A stretch of DNA of 64,000 nt from Juglans regia (lineage: Eukaryota; Streptophyta; Magnoliopsida; Fagales; Juglandaceae): NCBI RefSeq assembly GCF_001411555.2, contig NC_049909.1:9369485-9433484 (forward strand), written 5' to 3'. A program made the translations under genes and the position numbers. Below the pieces are notes generated by a model, which was not told where the DNA came from, searched no databases, and saw only the letters and a list, made by a program, of their open reading frames with translations. Positions 1 to 10,838 of the stretch are shown here, piece by piece (positions within the stretch are counted from its first letter, which is position 1; each line of letters starts with the position of its first letter).

Positions 1-611
1 TCTGAGTGCAATCGCTTTGATATTCTTGGTGATTTATGTTCTGCTTGGCTTTCTGCAGAATGCACAACCCTATCACGGGGGTTAAACATGGTCTCTGTCC
101 TGATATGATGTTCTGATATGTTATGATAAGATGAAGATGTTCAGTCATGTTGTGCCAAAGGAGTCTTTGAATATGAAAAGTTGGTTTCTGAATATGAAAT
201 GTTTGAAAAGTCGCTCTGATTTTCTGATAATATGTATTTTTTTTAGATTTGCAGATCGATACTGAAATGTTTTGTTTCTGCATTCTGAACTCTGTGAAAA
301 TGCTCATGTTTACACACTAGTATATGTTCTCTGCTTACTGAGCTGTTGATAACTCACCCCTTATCTCCATATATTTTTCAGATGTTTTTGAATAGTTCAG
401 CTAAGGATCAGGATTATGGAGCATCGGTGAGATGATTATTTAAGTATAGTGGATTACTCATAGAAGATTTCTTAGAGGTGGCGGATTTTATTAAGAGATT
501 TTGTAGTATTCTGATGACTTTATATTTTGGAGTCTATAAATATATTGATGAATTATGAGTTTTAAGTTATAGGGAGTAACTCTTCGATCCCTGCGGGACC
601 TGGGCGTTACA
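1..611 (+). repeat. 5' LTR, 3' portion only
   Basis: This is the end of the left LTR, closing with the GTTACA terminus at 606-611. It holds the block around 341-360 (TGAGCTGTTGATAACTCA region) that recurs in the other LTRs here. The start of this LTR, about 1.4 kb, is outside the window. Confidence 0.85.
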
Positions 612-1979
612 GTTAGTATCAGAGACAGGTTTGAATTTTGCATACTATAAACTTTAGAGGTTTAGATATCTGTGGGTTTAGGAAGAAATTTCAGATTTGA
701 GGCGTAGAATTTTAAAAAATAAGAGATGATTATGTGAATAGTTAAGGTTTTAGATTTTGCAGACTTTATTATTTAGTTTTGGGATTTTGAGATTTAGGGT
801 TTTTAGATCCGACAAGCTACTTTGGGGGACTATAGGAAATCATCTTTATAAGATTAATTTAAGGTTTAGAATTTTTTTTGAGGTTTAGATTCTAAAAACG
901 TACATGAGTTTAGAGCGATGTCGGGTTTACAATTATAGATGGTAGGAAGAACTATATGAGTTGGTTAAAGATATGGCTAAGAATGGTTAAAACAAGTTTG
1001 AGATTTTATTGATTCATTTATTTATTTTTTTAACTTGTTTTTAAATATTTTAGCTGGTACTTATATTTTGTTAATACATATTTTGTTTTCTTTCTCTAGA
1101 ATGTTTAACTGAGTTTAAGATCTGAGGATGGCTACTCGTCATCAAGTTCGAAACTTTGGAGATTTGAGGTTTAGAGATTGTACATACTTTAAAAGTGATT
1201 TTGAAGAGATTTAAGATTGTTGATTTCTGCGAGCTCCAGGATATGATTTTTTTTTTTTTTATGATATGTAAGGTTTTAGCACTTACAGACCTATGGAATG
1301 AGTTCCACAAAATCTGAGGTTTTAGATTTTGCATAATTTAATGAAACAATTTTTTTTGACATTTGAGATTTTAATTTCGGTGGGCATATTCTGTGGATTG
1401 TAGGAAATAATTCTGACAAGATTTAAGGTTTAGATTTCAGGTCGACTTCTTGGAAAGAGTTTTGGTTGGGAACTGAAGGTTTAGATTTGTGATATTGATG
1501 TTTTTAAGGCTACAAAAATGTTATGAGTTATTTTGAATTTTAAATCTAGTGTTTAAAAAAAATTTAATGGCCTGGTTAAATATGGAGGTTAGTTGTTTTT
1601 TTTTTTTTTTTCAAATGTACGTGAGTGAGATACAATGTGTTTAGGACTACGAGTTGTTAGAGTGAGCAGCGAAAGCATGATTTTGGTGATGTGATAGTTT
1701 GAGAGTTTATTTCGTTAGTTATTGAGGTTTTATATTAGGTGGAGAGTTTGGAATTTATTATTTGGCCTTTAATTGCATTATTGAAGTTCATATTTTAGAC
1801 TTGAAATGGTAGTGTGCGAGATCGTGAATGGATAGGAAAAATATGGGAGAATACAATAAACAATATTGGAGGGTTAGAATTTGGAATATTAGGTTCGACA
1901 ATTTTGGAATATTAAATATTTAGGCTTTGCTTGTGGTACTAACAAATTTTGAGTTTGAAATTTTTTTAAGGGGGGAGAA
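612..1979 (+). other. Non-coding internal region of the LTR element
   Basis: AT-rich, full of stops in all frames, and peppered with the short motif GGTTTAG/GGTTTTAG (for example near 658, 744, 863, 880, 1167, 1316, 1428 and 1467). The primer-binding site is at 614-630 and the polypurine tract at 1968-1979. An 87-codon minus-strand frame at 1071-1334 resembles nothing I know and is probably chance. Confidence 0.6.
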
Positions 1980-3991
1980 TGTAACACCCGTACCCAATCA
2001 AGCTCAATTTATTTATTTATTTATTTTTATTTTATTTTATTTTATTTTATTTTCACCCCTAAGGTCCTATCGTCCACGGCATGCATGATCATACACGTCT
2101 CTAGTGTATTTTCATCCATTCCATCTGCATGCACGTCTCCCTTGTATCTCTAGGATTTTCATATCTTATATATACTCACAATTTAGCCATGCATAGAGAA
2201 TGCCTTTGTTATGTTCGCTGCCACTGCTAGCCACTCTCCCCACACAAACAGCAACCACGGTTACTTCGCAGCACAACCTTTTTCCACCATGCACCGCCCA
2301 GAACGTTCACTGCCCCCATACGAAATTGACGCAACCCATGCATAACTCCCTCTCGTTCACTGCCTCCCCGCGTTCTCAACTTTTGCCCATCAACTTTGCC
2401 ACCATAAACCTCCACCATAAACGACCATCACCCAGGGCCCAAAGCCTCACCATAGCCACTTCTTCTCCTCACTATGAGACCTTCCTCTCAGCCACAGCCG
2501 CAGCCGCAGCCGCAACCTATTTTGCATGCTTAAAAAAAGAGCACTATTGTGTGCTCTCAGCCCGCTGCACGACGGATGTCTAGCGGCATACCCAACTACC
2601 CACGCCGCAACTCCACCCTCTAACATTGTTGCCCAGCCACCAAAAAGAAAAACCACTGCAAGTGCTGCTCTGATCTGCCACACCAAAACATGGGAATTAT
2701 TTCCCCCACCGTGAGTTAACCCAGCCACCCCACGACACCAACCCCTCCACTTCGACGCCACTTGCACAAAGAGTTCCGTCGGCCACCTCACACCACGCCG
2801 AGTCACCCAGCATTTTAGAATTATGTTCTTTTAGCATTTTAGATTTAAATATCGGAATATATGGTTGATTGGAAATTTACAAAAATTATGTGATTATTTT
2901 TTAGGTGACGACTTTTAGTTGTTTTGGCATTTTGAGGAAAATTCTGAAAAGCTAAGAAGTCCAGGTAAGCGGGGTTCCTATGCTAGACTTTGTATTAAAA
3001 TAAAATGAGCTGAGGTTGAGTTTTTTGGAAAATTTACATATTTGGTTGTGAAATGAAATTTGAACTACCTCAGTTATTTGTTCTGCGTTATTCATGCGAT
3101 TATGTTTAAGAAGAAAGTATTTTCTGTCATGACTGGTGTAGACATAAGCTTATTTTTGATATTCTGTTTCTGAACTTTGAAAAAGAGAGCGAATATGAAA
3201 TTTTGTGTATAAGTTATGTTTTTACGATCTGATTTTGTTCAGTACTCTGTGTTGATAAGATGTGGCACTTGAAAAACCTTTGGCGTGACTTTGATTCTAT
3301 TTTGCTCTGATATATGGCCCTGTCACGGGATATAATAGTGACCTCTGGCCCTACCACTGGATATAATAGTGGATTTCTGTTCTGAGTGCAATTGCTTTGA
3401 TATTCTTGGTGATTTATGTTCTGCTTGGCTTTCCGCAGGATGCACAACCCTACCACAGGGGTTAAACATGGTCTCTGTTCTGATATGATATTCTGATATG
3501 TTATGATAAGATGAAGATGTTCAGTCATTTTGTGCCAAAGGAGTATTTGAATATGAAAAGTTGGTTTCTGAATGTGAAATTTTTGAAAAGTACCTCTGAT
3601 TTTCTGATAATATGTATTTTTCTAAGATTTGCAAATCGATACTGAAATGTTTTGTTTCTGCATTTTGAACTTTGTGAAAATGCTCATGTTTACACACAAG
3701 TATATATCCTCTGCTTATTGAGTTGTTTATAACTCACCCCTTATCTCCATATATTTTTTAGATGTTTTTGAATAGTCCAGCTATGGATCAGGATTATGGA
3801 GCATTGGTGAGATGATTATTTAAGCATAGTGGATTTCTCATAGAAGATTTCTAAAAAGTGACAGATTTTATTAAGAGATTTTGTAGTATTCTGATGACTT
3901 TATATTCTGAAGTCTATAAATATATTGATGAATTATGAGTTTTAAGTTACAGGGAGTAACTCTTCGATCCCTGCGGGACTGGGGCATTACA
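1980..3991 (+). repeat. 3' LTR, 2012 bp
   Basis: Starts TGTAACACCCG immediately after the polypurine tract and ends GGGCATTACA. It contains a TATA-like stretch (2164-2177), a C-rich leader with frames that are probably not genes (2200-2810), a splice-donor-like CAGGTAAGC near 2962-2970, the block TCATGACTGGTGTAGACAT near 3127-3145, two copies of a roughly 31-bp repeat (about 3316-3372), and the hairpin block near 3718-3736. These blocks recur in the other long LTRs of the window. Confidence 0.85.
2164..2177 (+). promoter_or_regulatory. TATA-like element in LTR
   Basis: A TTATATATAC stretch about 190 bp inside the LTR, followed by a sharp shift to C-rich sequence, which fits the U3/R boundary of a plant LTR promoter. 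Inferred from composition only. Confidence 0.35.
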
Positions 3992-4371
3992 GCCATGGCA
4001 CGTACATTGATCGCAAATAGGTGGTCAAAGACCAACAAGTCTAGGTTAAGTACGGTCTGATCCGACTTATTAAGAATCCCTGCATTACTAAACATGATGT
4101 CAAGTTGCCCAAAATTCTTGACCGTCCATTCTACCATGGCTTTGACCTGTTCTTCATCAGTAACATCACTACGTATGAATATAGAATGGTTCAAACCAAT
4201 TGATTTCGCAACCTAATGGCCTAGTTCTTCTTGGATATCAGCAATGACCACCATACGCGCGCCATGCTTGGCAAAAAGATGTGCAGTCGCCTCCCCGATG
4301 CCACTAGCACCACCTGTGACTATGGCCAGTTCGCCTTCCAGTTTCTTCTTGAGCAATGTGGTTTCTATCAT
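3992..4371 (-). pseudogene. SDR copy A: short-chain dehydrogenase fragment, disrupted by LTR insertion
   Basis: Covers codons 1 to about 127 of the family represented intact at 31198-31983. Translation from the ATG at 4371-4369 gives the glycine-rich TGGASGIG cofactor loop, then an in-frame TAG replaces the CAG of codon 53. Beyond it the frame continues through the FSNAGIL strand to INVRAMAV, where the LTR at 3991 cuts in. The catalytic Ser, Tyr and Lys would lie beyond the insertion, outside the window. A frame at 3871-4194 reads from SDR sequence into LTR sequence and is a junction artefact. It has both an early stop and an insertion, so it is clearly dead. Confidence 0.93.
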
Positions 4372-4522
4372 TGTTATATGAGAATAAAATTATAGGATGC
4401 ATGGGGGTAGCAGCTGTCTCCTGCTAAAAGAAGATGACCAATATATGGTGATTTTGGATTAAGTGGGCAAACCAAAAATCTAATATTATTCACGTGATTT
4501 GTTGATAAAACTATGGAAAGAA

Positions 4523-5156
4523 CACTTCTCTTTCGATTGAGGAGGCAAATGTTCAGGTAAAGCACATCTATGAAGACTATAAAGAAGCGTGGAAAGAAAA
4601 ATTGATCAACAAAGCAAAGAAGATAAATGGTATCCTCCTCCTCCAAACTATCAAAGCTTCTCTTTTGATGCAGCAGTACGAGATCAATTTTCAGTAGTCT
4701 CAACAATTCAAAGAAATCATAGTGGAGATATTCTGGGCATAATAACAGAAAAAGGTACAAACTACAATCCCTTTAGTTGCAGAAGCAAAAGCAGCGTTGC
4801 TAGCATCCAATATGACTTCATCTCAAAGTCTTGCAATAACAGAAGGAGATTCCCAATCAATAATTACATCCATTAAAAGCCCAGATACCTCTTCATTCTA
4901 GAAAATATCAACTATTATTGAAGATATTCAACACATAGCCAATCTTTATCAAGACTGGAAATTTGTTAAAATACATCAATCTCAAAATCGATGTGCGGCA
5001 CTCAATTGCGTAATGAGCAACTACCAATCATGTTTTTAAAAGCTACCCTTACGTAAAATTCCTAGATGTTGTCTGTATTTTAATAGTGGAAAGGATCCTC
5101 CTTAAACTTTGTATCTTTTTTTAATCTATAATATGCTTGATTAGGAAAAAAAAAAA
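4523..5156 (+). mobile_element. LINE-1 fragment, unit A
   Basis: Matches the 3' part of the LINE at 14829-15843 and 32408-33419. The zf-RVT portion present in those copies is missing here: a deletion joins SDR upstream sequence (near 4517) to the RNase H-proximal part. The region around 4589-4876 encodes pieces of the plant LINE RNase H domain (FDAAVRDQFSVVS) in broken frames. It ends in an A-run at 5146-5156. LINEs copy themselves by target-primed reverse transcription and are often 5'-truncated. Confidence 0.75.
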
Positions 5157-6265
5157 TGGTATCTTTACCAAACTAGTATAAACCATTGCCTAACAAATAA
5201 GTTCAGGACAAAATGAAACCCCAGCCATCAGATTGTTTTGCAAAAAATGTATATATACTGAAAGCAGTAGTATAGTAGAAAGAGAAGATGACCCAGATGG
5301 GTTTTTTCCATCAAACAGAGCATTTGCATAATGAAAGCTGAGGAGAATAAGGACTCTAGACTGTAAGAAACCTTCCAGAGTGCTTGGCAGTCGTATTCAA
5401 AACATCCAGATAATAAAGACTTCACAAAAGGTCCTAAATACACTGTCAAATTCCTTCGGAACAAAAAGAGAAAAGGAAATTCGATCAAATTACAGAGAAC
5501 AAATTGTTTTTTAAAAGAACTATGTTGATATAAGCTAAAGATATTACATAGAAGAGTAGATTTTCATACCGAATATATATGCTGGGATTGTGTTGGAATA
5601 ATGAGAGGAAGAACGTTCAGCTAGAGCAAGAGGAACGGCGAAGTTTTGGCCTATAGCTAGACAAAATTTCCTTGAATTGAATGTAAGAAAATGACCAACG
5701 ACTAATAAAAGTGTTTGGAGTGAAAAGCTCAACTTTGTATTTTTATATTGATTGCTGATGATTTGTATAATTTAATAAATTTTCTTATTTTTAATTTTAG
5801 TTTATTTTTATTAATTTTAGACTTCATTTTCAATATTTAAATTTATTTCAGATCAGAAAAATGCATGCAATATGAATAGTTATTTTGATTTTAAGCCAAG
5901 AGGCTTGCGTGGGATTTTCTTCGACGGATATACGCAAAGCAAGTCGATTGACTTGGCATTACACTTTGGAATGCAAATTATGGATATAAAATTACGATAC
6001 TATGCATTTACAATTTTGCAGCGATCAATTGTACCCATTCCGACAATTGACCACGTCCCAGGCTCCCATCTGCTTGAACATCAAAGGACAAATTTTTATA
6101 TTTTTTGGCATTCTTTATAGAGAAAAGCAGACACGCGATGCGCGAGACGGCGTGGGTCATGGTTTAAAGCATTTAATTATAAATGACTTTGTAAACTTTC
6201 TTATTTTAAACTTTTGCAAACTAACTGTGAAGACCAAACAAATATTCTTTAAAGCAAAGTGGCAG
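5157..6265. other. Unit A non-coding segment shared with units B and C
   Basis: Homologous by eye to 15844-16573 plus 18508-18745 and to 33420-35330. Relative to those it lacks roughly 0.85 kb between about 5983 and 5990. On the minus strand there are frames of 86 codons (5228-5488) and 62 codons (5544-5732); the first is partly kept in C (33491-33751), but I recognise neither product. It could be an old upstream exon or promoter DNA of the SDR. No transposon signature seen. Confidence 0.5.
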
Positions 6266-6304
6266 TTTTTTTTTTTTTTGAGAAGTAGAAATACTTGTAA
6301 TATA

Positions 6305-6709
6305 TTAAGGATAATGTTGCCATTCAGCCATTACAAGATCTGAAATACAAAGAATAACAAGGTCAATATCAATCTTTTCTTCATCTAACAACACTGCTTC
6401 CCTTGCAAGTTGATGTGCAACCCGGTTTGCATCACTTTTGACATGTCTTACCCTCCAATCAATCCCATGCATCATATGTTTGATGTCTACAATAATAGGA
6501 TTGTAGCTGTCCACTTCTTCTTTCTGATTATGTATGGCAATCACAACATGTGAAGAGTCACCTTCAAACATGCAGTTAAGCAGGCCAAGATCTTTACACA
6601 ACTTTACAGCTTCATTTAAGCCCCTTGCTTCAGCCATACCAACATCTGAGCAAAAATGCATGGGTTTCATCAAACTCATTAACACATCCCCTTCCCAATC
6701 TCGAAGCAC
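6305..6709 (-). pseudogene. LINE-2 RNase H-like domain (RVT_3 type)
   Basis: 134 codons. The plant LINE RNase H landmarks are present: AEARGLNEAV, the acidic EGDS, and HVKSDANRVAHQLARE near the C-terminus. The domain would degrade the RNA strand of the RNA:DNA hybrid. This copy keeps an intact frame across the domain, whereas copies B and C are split by a gypsy insertion immediately next to the EGDS codons. It is severed from the rest of its polyprotein. Confidence 0.8.
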
Positions 6710-6823
6710 AATGCCAATTCCAATCTTATTTGCTTGTTTCTATACAGCAATATCCCAATTGATCTTTATATATCCATCTAGTGGAAACTCTCATTTAATT
6801 GTAGCATTTGGAACTGAATTCTC

Positions 6824-7350
6824 CTATTGAAAAATGGCCTCCATAGCTTGCTGATATGAATTACATTCAGAGACAGCATGCTGAAATAAAAATGAGAGAT
6901 AAGTAAACTGTTGTTCATGAATTAAGAAATTCCTTATGTGCCATAAAGATCGAGCCACATATGCAAAACAAGCTAACTCCCTTCCTTGCAACCTGTCAAC
7001 CATCTGTTTAAAAATCTGAGCAAAATCAAGATTAGTAATTGCCATTTTCTGCATATTCTTATCTCCCATCATCCATACATCCATAGCTGTAGAACCTAAC
7101 CATAGGATAAGCCCAGTAGATTCAAGTTCCAGCAAACAGATAGGACATAAAGCATCAACAGTCACATTTCTCTTGTAAAAATTAAGTTTAGTTGGGAGGG
7201 AATCTGAACATGCTCTCCACATAAAATTCTTAATAGAATTAGCAACAGGTAGAGCCCACAATTCTTTCCAATAGGAATCATACTCGGCTCTTGTTGATGT
7301 CTCACCATTAAGACTCCAGATTGTCTCCATATACATGTGATAGGCACTTG
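6824..7350 (-). pseudogene. LINE-2 zf-RVT (reverse-transcriptase zinc-binding) region
   Basis: About 170 codons, with WKELWALPVANSIKNFMWRA and LCPICLLELEST, typical of the zf-RVT domain between RT and RNase H in plant LINEs. The metal ligands are incomplete: the later His is replaced (GLILWLGS, against GHILWLGS in copy C) and the last Cys is absent in both. The LTR at 7352 interrupts its upstream end. Confidence 0.78.
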
Positions 7351-7631
7351 ATGAGTGTGCCGAAAGTGCACTCTAAATACCCTATTATTGGACTAAAATG
7401 CTAAAACGTTAATAAAAATCATTGGAATTAATGTGTATTCTTGAATTGAGTTTCTATTTACTTTGGGATACTCCTGAGTAGATTTTTATATTTAATTTCA
7501 GAATCTATAAAAGAGCAAGTCAAACCTGTTGAGGGTAAAATTAGTTGATTGGTATATTCTTGTGAAAACCTGTGTAAACTTGTGTTGTAACAAGTGTGAA
7601 GTGTGTTGAAGTGAAAAAGGGAGGGCCAACT

Positions 7632-8010
7632 CAAGTCAGAGAGTTCACTCAACATGGCTCGACATTTCGCTCGAGCTTCAAGTCAGAGACTTCGCTCGAC
7701 ATGGCTTGACACTTTGCTCGAGCCACATTGAAGTCCAAGAGTTCACTTGACTCGGCCCAAAACTTTGCTCGAGCGAACTTCAAGTCAGAGAGTTCGCTAA
7801 ACATGGTTCAACACTTTGCTCAAGCTACATTGAAATCTGAGAGTTCGCTTGACTCGGCTCGACATTTCGCTCGAGCGAACTATAAGTCAGAGAGTTCGCT
7901 CGACATGGTTCAACACGTCGCTCAAGCTACATTCAAGTCAGAGAGTTCGCTTCACTTGGCTCGACACTTCGCTCAAGCGAAATTAAATTTGCTTGACACT
8001 TCGCTTGAGC
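7632..8010 (+). repeat. 51-bp minisatellite inside LTR
   Basis: About seven degenerate copies of a roughly 51-bp unit containing GAGAGTTCGCTCGACATGG and TTCGCTCGAGCGAAC-like segments. Two alternating unit types are visible (ending ACATT or GCGAACT). Because 51 is a multiple of three, a frame at 7728-8021 stays open and reads as repeats such as FKSESSLNMVQHFAQAT. I regard that frame as a by-product. Confidence 0.85.
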
Positions 8011-8063
8011 TAATGTTCTAGAAAACTAATTCTCTTAGGTTTGAGCGCCTCTTTCCTTGTTTG

Positions 8064-8070
8064 TATAAAA
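8064..8070 (+). promoter_or_regulatory. TATA box in LTR
   Basis: TATAAAA directly after the minisatellite, followed by AAGAGCACTTGAGAGAG-type leader sequence. This is the expected place for a retroelement promoter. Confidence 0.45.
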
Positions 8071-9795
8071 GGAAACCTTTTGGTCTTTCCTTTGAGTGGA
8101 GAAATTAGAGCAAAAACATAACCTCTTTCCAAGAGCACTTGAGAGAGTTTTCTCCCCAAATTCAAAGTTGAATATCTCTTAGAAATTATACCTCCACCAT
8201 ATCACACTCAAGATAAAACACCGTTAAGTCCATTGGAGTGGACGTGTTCATTGGCCGGAAGGTTTCCGGAGCTGCCGTTGCTACAGAGATCGAGAGGTTC
8301 TCGTGGGATGCTACAGAAAGGTCAGAGTTCCGACACTACACGCGTGTAGAGATCAAGTGGATCACTTGTGGTATTGCAAGCTAAGTTTAGGAACTACAAA
8401 GGTTTTGTGAGTCTCTCTATATTGGCTGTAACAAACTTTTTCTATAGTAGCTCTAAGGTGATGCCTTACACTCGGAGTGGTTTTAAAATTTGAAGACGTT
8501 CTTTAAATGAGTTTCCACTTCATGACCAAATCTCTATGTTGATTATTTGTATGATTTGTTTCATTGTATTGGATAGAACCACTGCCTTTTCAAAACCCAT
8601 TCAAATTCAAAAGACTTTCAAGTGGACAAGACATTGGAACAATCTAAGAACTTTCAACGAGTGTAGGACTCTTCCAATAAGAATAATGATGGGGTTTGAG
8701 GGTAATTTGGATCAGAGCCCAAAAATGCTTTAGGAGACAGAATAGACACATTTTAATCTTTTAATCATAAATTTCAGCTTAAATATTGGATTGATGCGAT
8801 TATTGATGCGTTGAAAATCTATCTTAAAAGGCTACAAAGTTGTCTCTAATAAGGATTTCCAAATTCAAACTCTTGAATCACGTACATGGCTGCCAAGTTG
8901 AGTTCTAAAATTTAGGCGATTTTGTGTACGGGAATATAAAGACATTAGAGTTTCTTTCCTACCCTATTTAAGCATATCATTAGCACGAAATTGGAGAGTT
9001 GAGAAGAGGGGACTCGGCTCAGTTTGAAGAAGGAATATCTGAAATTAATTTTCATGGTTGCCGTATGCTCTATTTTTCTCTTGAGATTTTTGTTGTCCAT
9101 TATATTTATGGGTAACTAAATTCTCAAGTAGGGCTAGAGATGAACTTGCACATTAGATGGTATTTTTAATTCATTCTTGATTTATGTATTTGATTCTCAA
9201 TTACTAAAACTTTTTTATTTTATCATTTTCAATTCATTGTTGATGTTTTCTTCTCCGAATAATCATAGAATTTATTCTATTTATGGATTCAGTCATACCT
9301 TTTCTATTGAATGGATTAGCTCTTTGATTATGTTTGGATCAATTATTTATCTATATTGATTTAATTATTTGCTGTGATATCGCTTCCTGAGTATATTGTC
9401 GTCATTAGATTTTCTCAATAGTGATAATAATTTACGTATTTTAAAAGTGGTGAATGATTTTTCATAGGGTTACATTTGGTTTAATCTTGATTTATAAATC
9501 TATACAATCCAATTGGAAATTTTGAGAATTGAGTTTCCAATTGAGTTATTCGATGAATTAAGAATAATTAAAATACCAGATTTGTGCAAGGGATTCCCGA
9601 CGCTTTACTGTTTGTCAAACTTGAATACTTTTTCCGTTAGTCACTTTGCTTCACTTTAATTTACATTTAAAATTAATCTTTGTCCTCCATTAATCATTTA
9701 ATATTTTTCTTTAGTTCTTTGTTCTTTCTACTATTCTTTTAATTTGTCTCATTGTGGAATCCACACTCAAAAGCTATACTATAACTACGTATATG

Positions 9796-10518
9796 AGCCC
9801 CTTTCCAGACGAGTTTATCAGGGTTGCCCAACACACTAACACGTATATGTAATATTGCATCAGAAACAACTTTATTAAAAATAGACTGAACCAATTGAAC
9901 ATTCCACCAAGCAATCTGTTTATCAATTAAGTCCTCAACCAAAGCATTAGGCCCCAAAGCCTGTACTAGAGATTGAATCATACACGAACTCTCCCTTGGA
10001 ATCCATCTGTCCTGCCAAATATGAATCTGTCTACCATTACCCACTCTCCAAATAAGACCATCCTTAAGAAGCCTTATAGCCTGCCAAATACTTCTCCACA
10101 CAAAAGATGGTCTTGACCCTAAGTTGGCTCGCAGCATTGAGGATGAAGGAAAGTACTTAGCCTTAAAACTTCTGCTAGGTAGGGAATTTGGGGCTATAAG
10201 AAATCTCCATGCCTGTTTAGTTAATAAGGCCATATTAAAACCAATCAGATCCCTGGATCCACACCCTCCTTTTTGCTTACCAGTACATAACACATGTCAA
10301 GATTTCCCATTCATTTTATTTCTATATTCCATGCCACGCCATCAGAAATTTGAAATTAAGGAGTTTAACTTCTGACATAAGGGTTTAGGCAAAAGAAACA
10401 CACTCATGTAGTATGTTGGGACTGATTAGAGCACTACCTTAATAAGAACTTCCCTTCTAGCCTGAGATAGAAATCTATTGTTCCAATTCACAATCTTGCC
10501 TTGCACTTTGCTCACAAT
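9796..10518 (-). pseudogene. LINE-2 reverse-transcriptase C-terminal part
   Basis: The frame at 9739-10293 reads GGCGSRDLIGFNMALLTKQAWRF and later SFVWRSIWQA and IWRVGNGRQIHIWQDRWIP, the conserved connector between RT thumb and zf-RVT in plant LINEs. Upstream (10294-10518) the reading continues through ISNFWW but with stops, for example TAA replacing a Gln codon near 10425. The last codons of the 9739-10293 frame run into LTR sequence and are not LINE. Confidence 0.75.
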
Positions 10519-10838
10519 ATCCTAAAAAGCCCTCAATCGAGATTTACACACCAAACTAGGAAGTCCCAAGTATTTATCCATGTTGGATGAGTGATTTAAA
10601 CCAGCAATCTCCTTAAGATATTCCCTTGTTGAGAATTTTGTATTTCTACTAAAAAATAGAGAAGTCTTCTCTTTGTTAAGCAGCTGCCCTGAGGCCTTTT
10701 CATATATGCTTAAAATGTGATTCAGTCTTCCCCATTCCACCAAATTTGCTTGACAAAACATCAAACTATCATTTGCAAAGAACATATGATTCATGGATAG
10801 CACACCCCTAACAATAGGCACACCAGAAATTAATCCTA
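10519..10838 (-). pseudogene. LINE-2 reverse-transcriptase palm, catalytic motif altered
   Basis: 99 codons (10522-10821) with MNHMFFANDSLMF. LINE RTs carry (F/Y)xDD at this place; here the first catalytic Asp is Asn (FFAND, residues 14-18). Unit C reads FFTDD. Further on is NMDKYLGLPSLVCKS, the usual YLGLP motif. The copy would lack polymerase activity even apart from its stops. Confidence 0.75.

Larger units (their letters stand above)
1..3991 (+). mobile_element. Non-autonomous LTR retroelement (LARD-like), left end outside window
   Basis: Two copies of one LTR flank a 1.37-kb internal region without a credible reading frame. The 3' part of the left LTR (1-611) matches 3379-3991 of the right LTR; I count about eight differences in the first 155 aligned bases, so the insertion is not very recent. 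A degenerate iMet-type primer site (614-630, two mismatches to the usual 17 bases) follows the left LTR, and a polypurine tract (1968-1979) precedes the right one. No gag or pol is visible, so it must have used proteins from another element. Its right end lies directly in SDR copy A; the matching left flank and target duplication are outside the window. Confidence 0.85.
7352..9795 (+). mobile_element. LTR inserted in LINE-2 (gypsy Tat/Athila-like), apparently solo
   Basis: The match to LINE-2 stops after GGCACT at about 7351 and resumes near 9796. The insert begins TGATGAGTGTGCC and ends in the T-rich, TGTGGAATCCA-type sequence seen at the end of Tat/Athila LTRs. It has a TATA box (8064-8070), a 51-bp minisatellite (7632-8010) and a 400-bp block (about 8600-9010) clearly homologous, in opposite orientation, to the LTRs at 19064-20537 and 35588-37074. 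No internal domain follows. About 20 bp of LINE are missing at the right junction and no clean target duplication is visible, so the exact ends are uncertain. Confidence 0.65.
6266..10838 (-). mobile_element. LINE-2, unit A copy (interrupted by an LTR)
   Basis: A minus-strand non-LTR retrotransposon. Its A-tail is the T-run at 6266-6279. Reading away from it come RNase H (6305-6709), zf-RVT (6824-7350), the LTR insertion (7352-9795), then the reverse-transcriptase thumb and palm (9796-10838). The 5' part (rest of RT and ORF1) is missing: at 10838 the match to the unit C copy stops and unrelated sequence begins. Several in-frame stops and frameshifts. Confidence 0.85.

Noticed and set aside
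614..630. tRNA-like matches at primer sites (also 49869 and 63451)
   Set aside because: Only 9-18 bases complementary to a tRNA 3' end; no cloverleaf. They are primer-binding sites, not tRNA genes.
2200..2810. Overlapping frames of 60-127 codons on both strands
   Set aside because: They lie in the C-rich leader of an LTR, overlap each other on opposite strands, and resemble no protein; composition explains their length.
3871..4194. 107-codon frame as a shortened SDR
   Set aside because: Its start is an internal Met, and its last third is LTR sequence.
7728..8021. 97-codon frame of 17-residue repeats as a repeat protein gene
   Set aside because: It follows from a 51-bp minisatellite in an LTR; start and stop fall at arbitrary points and neighbouring units carry frame breaks.
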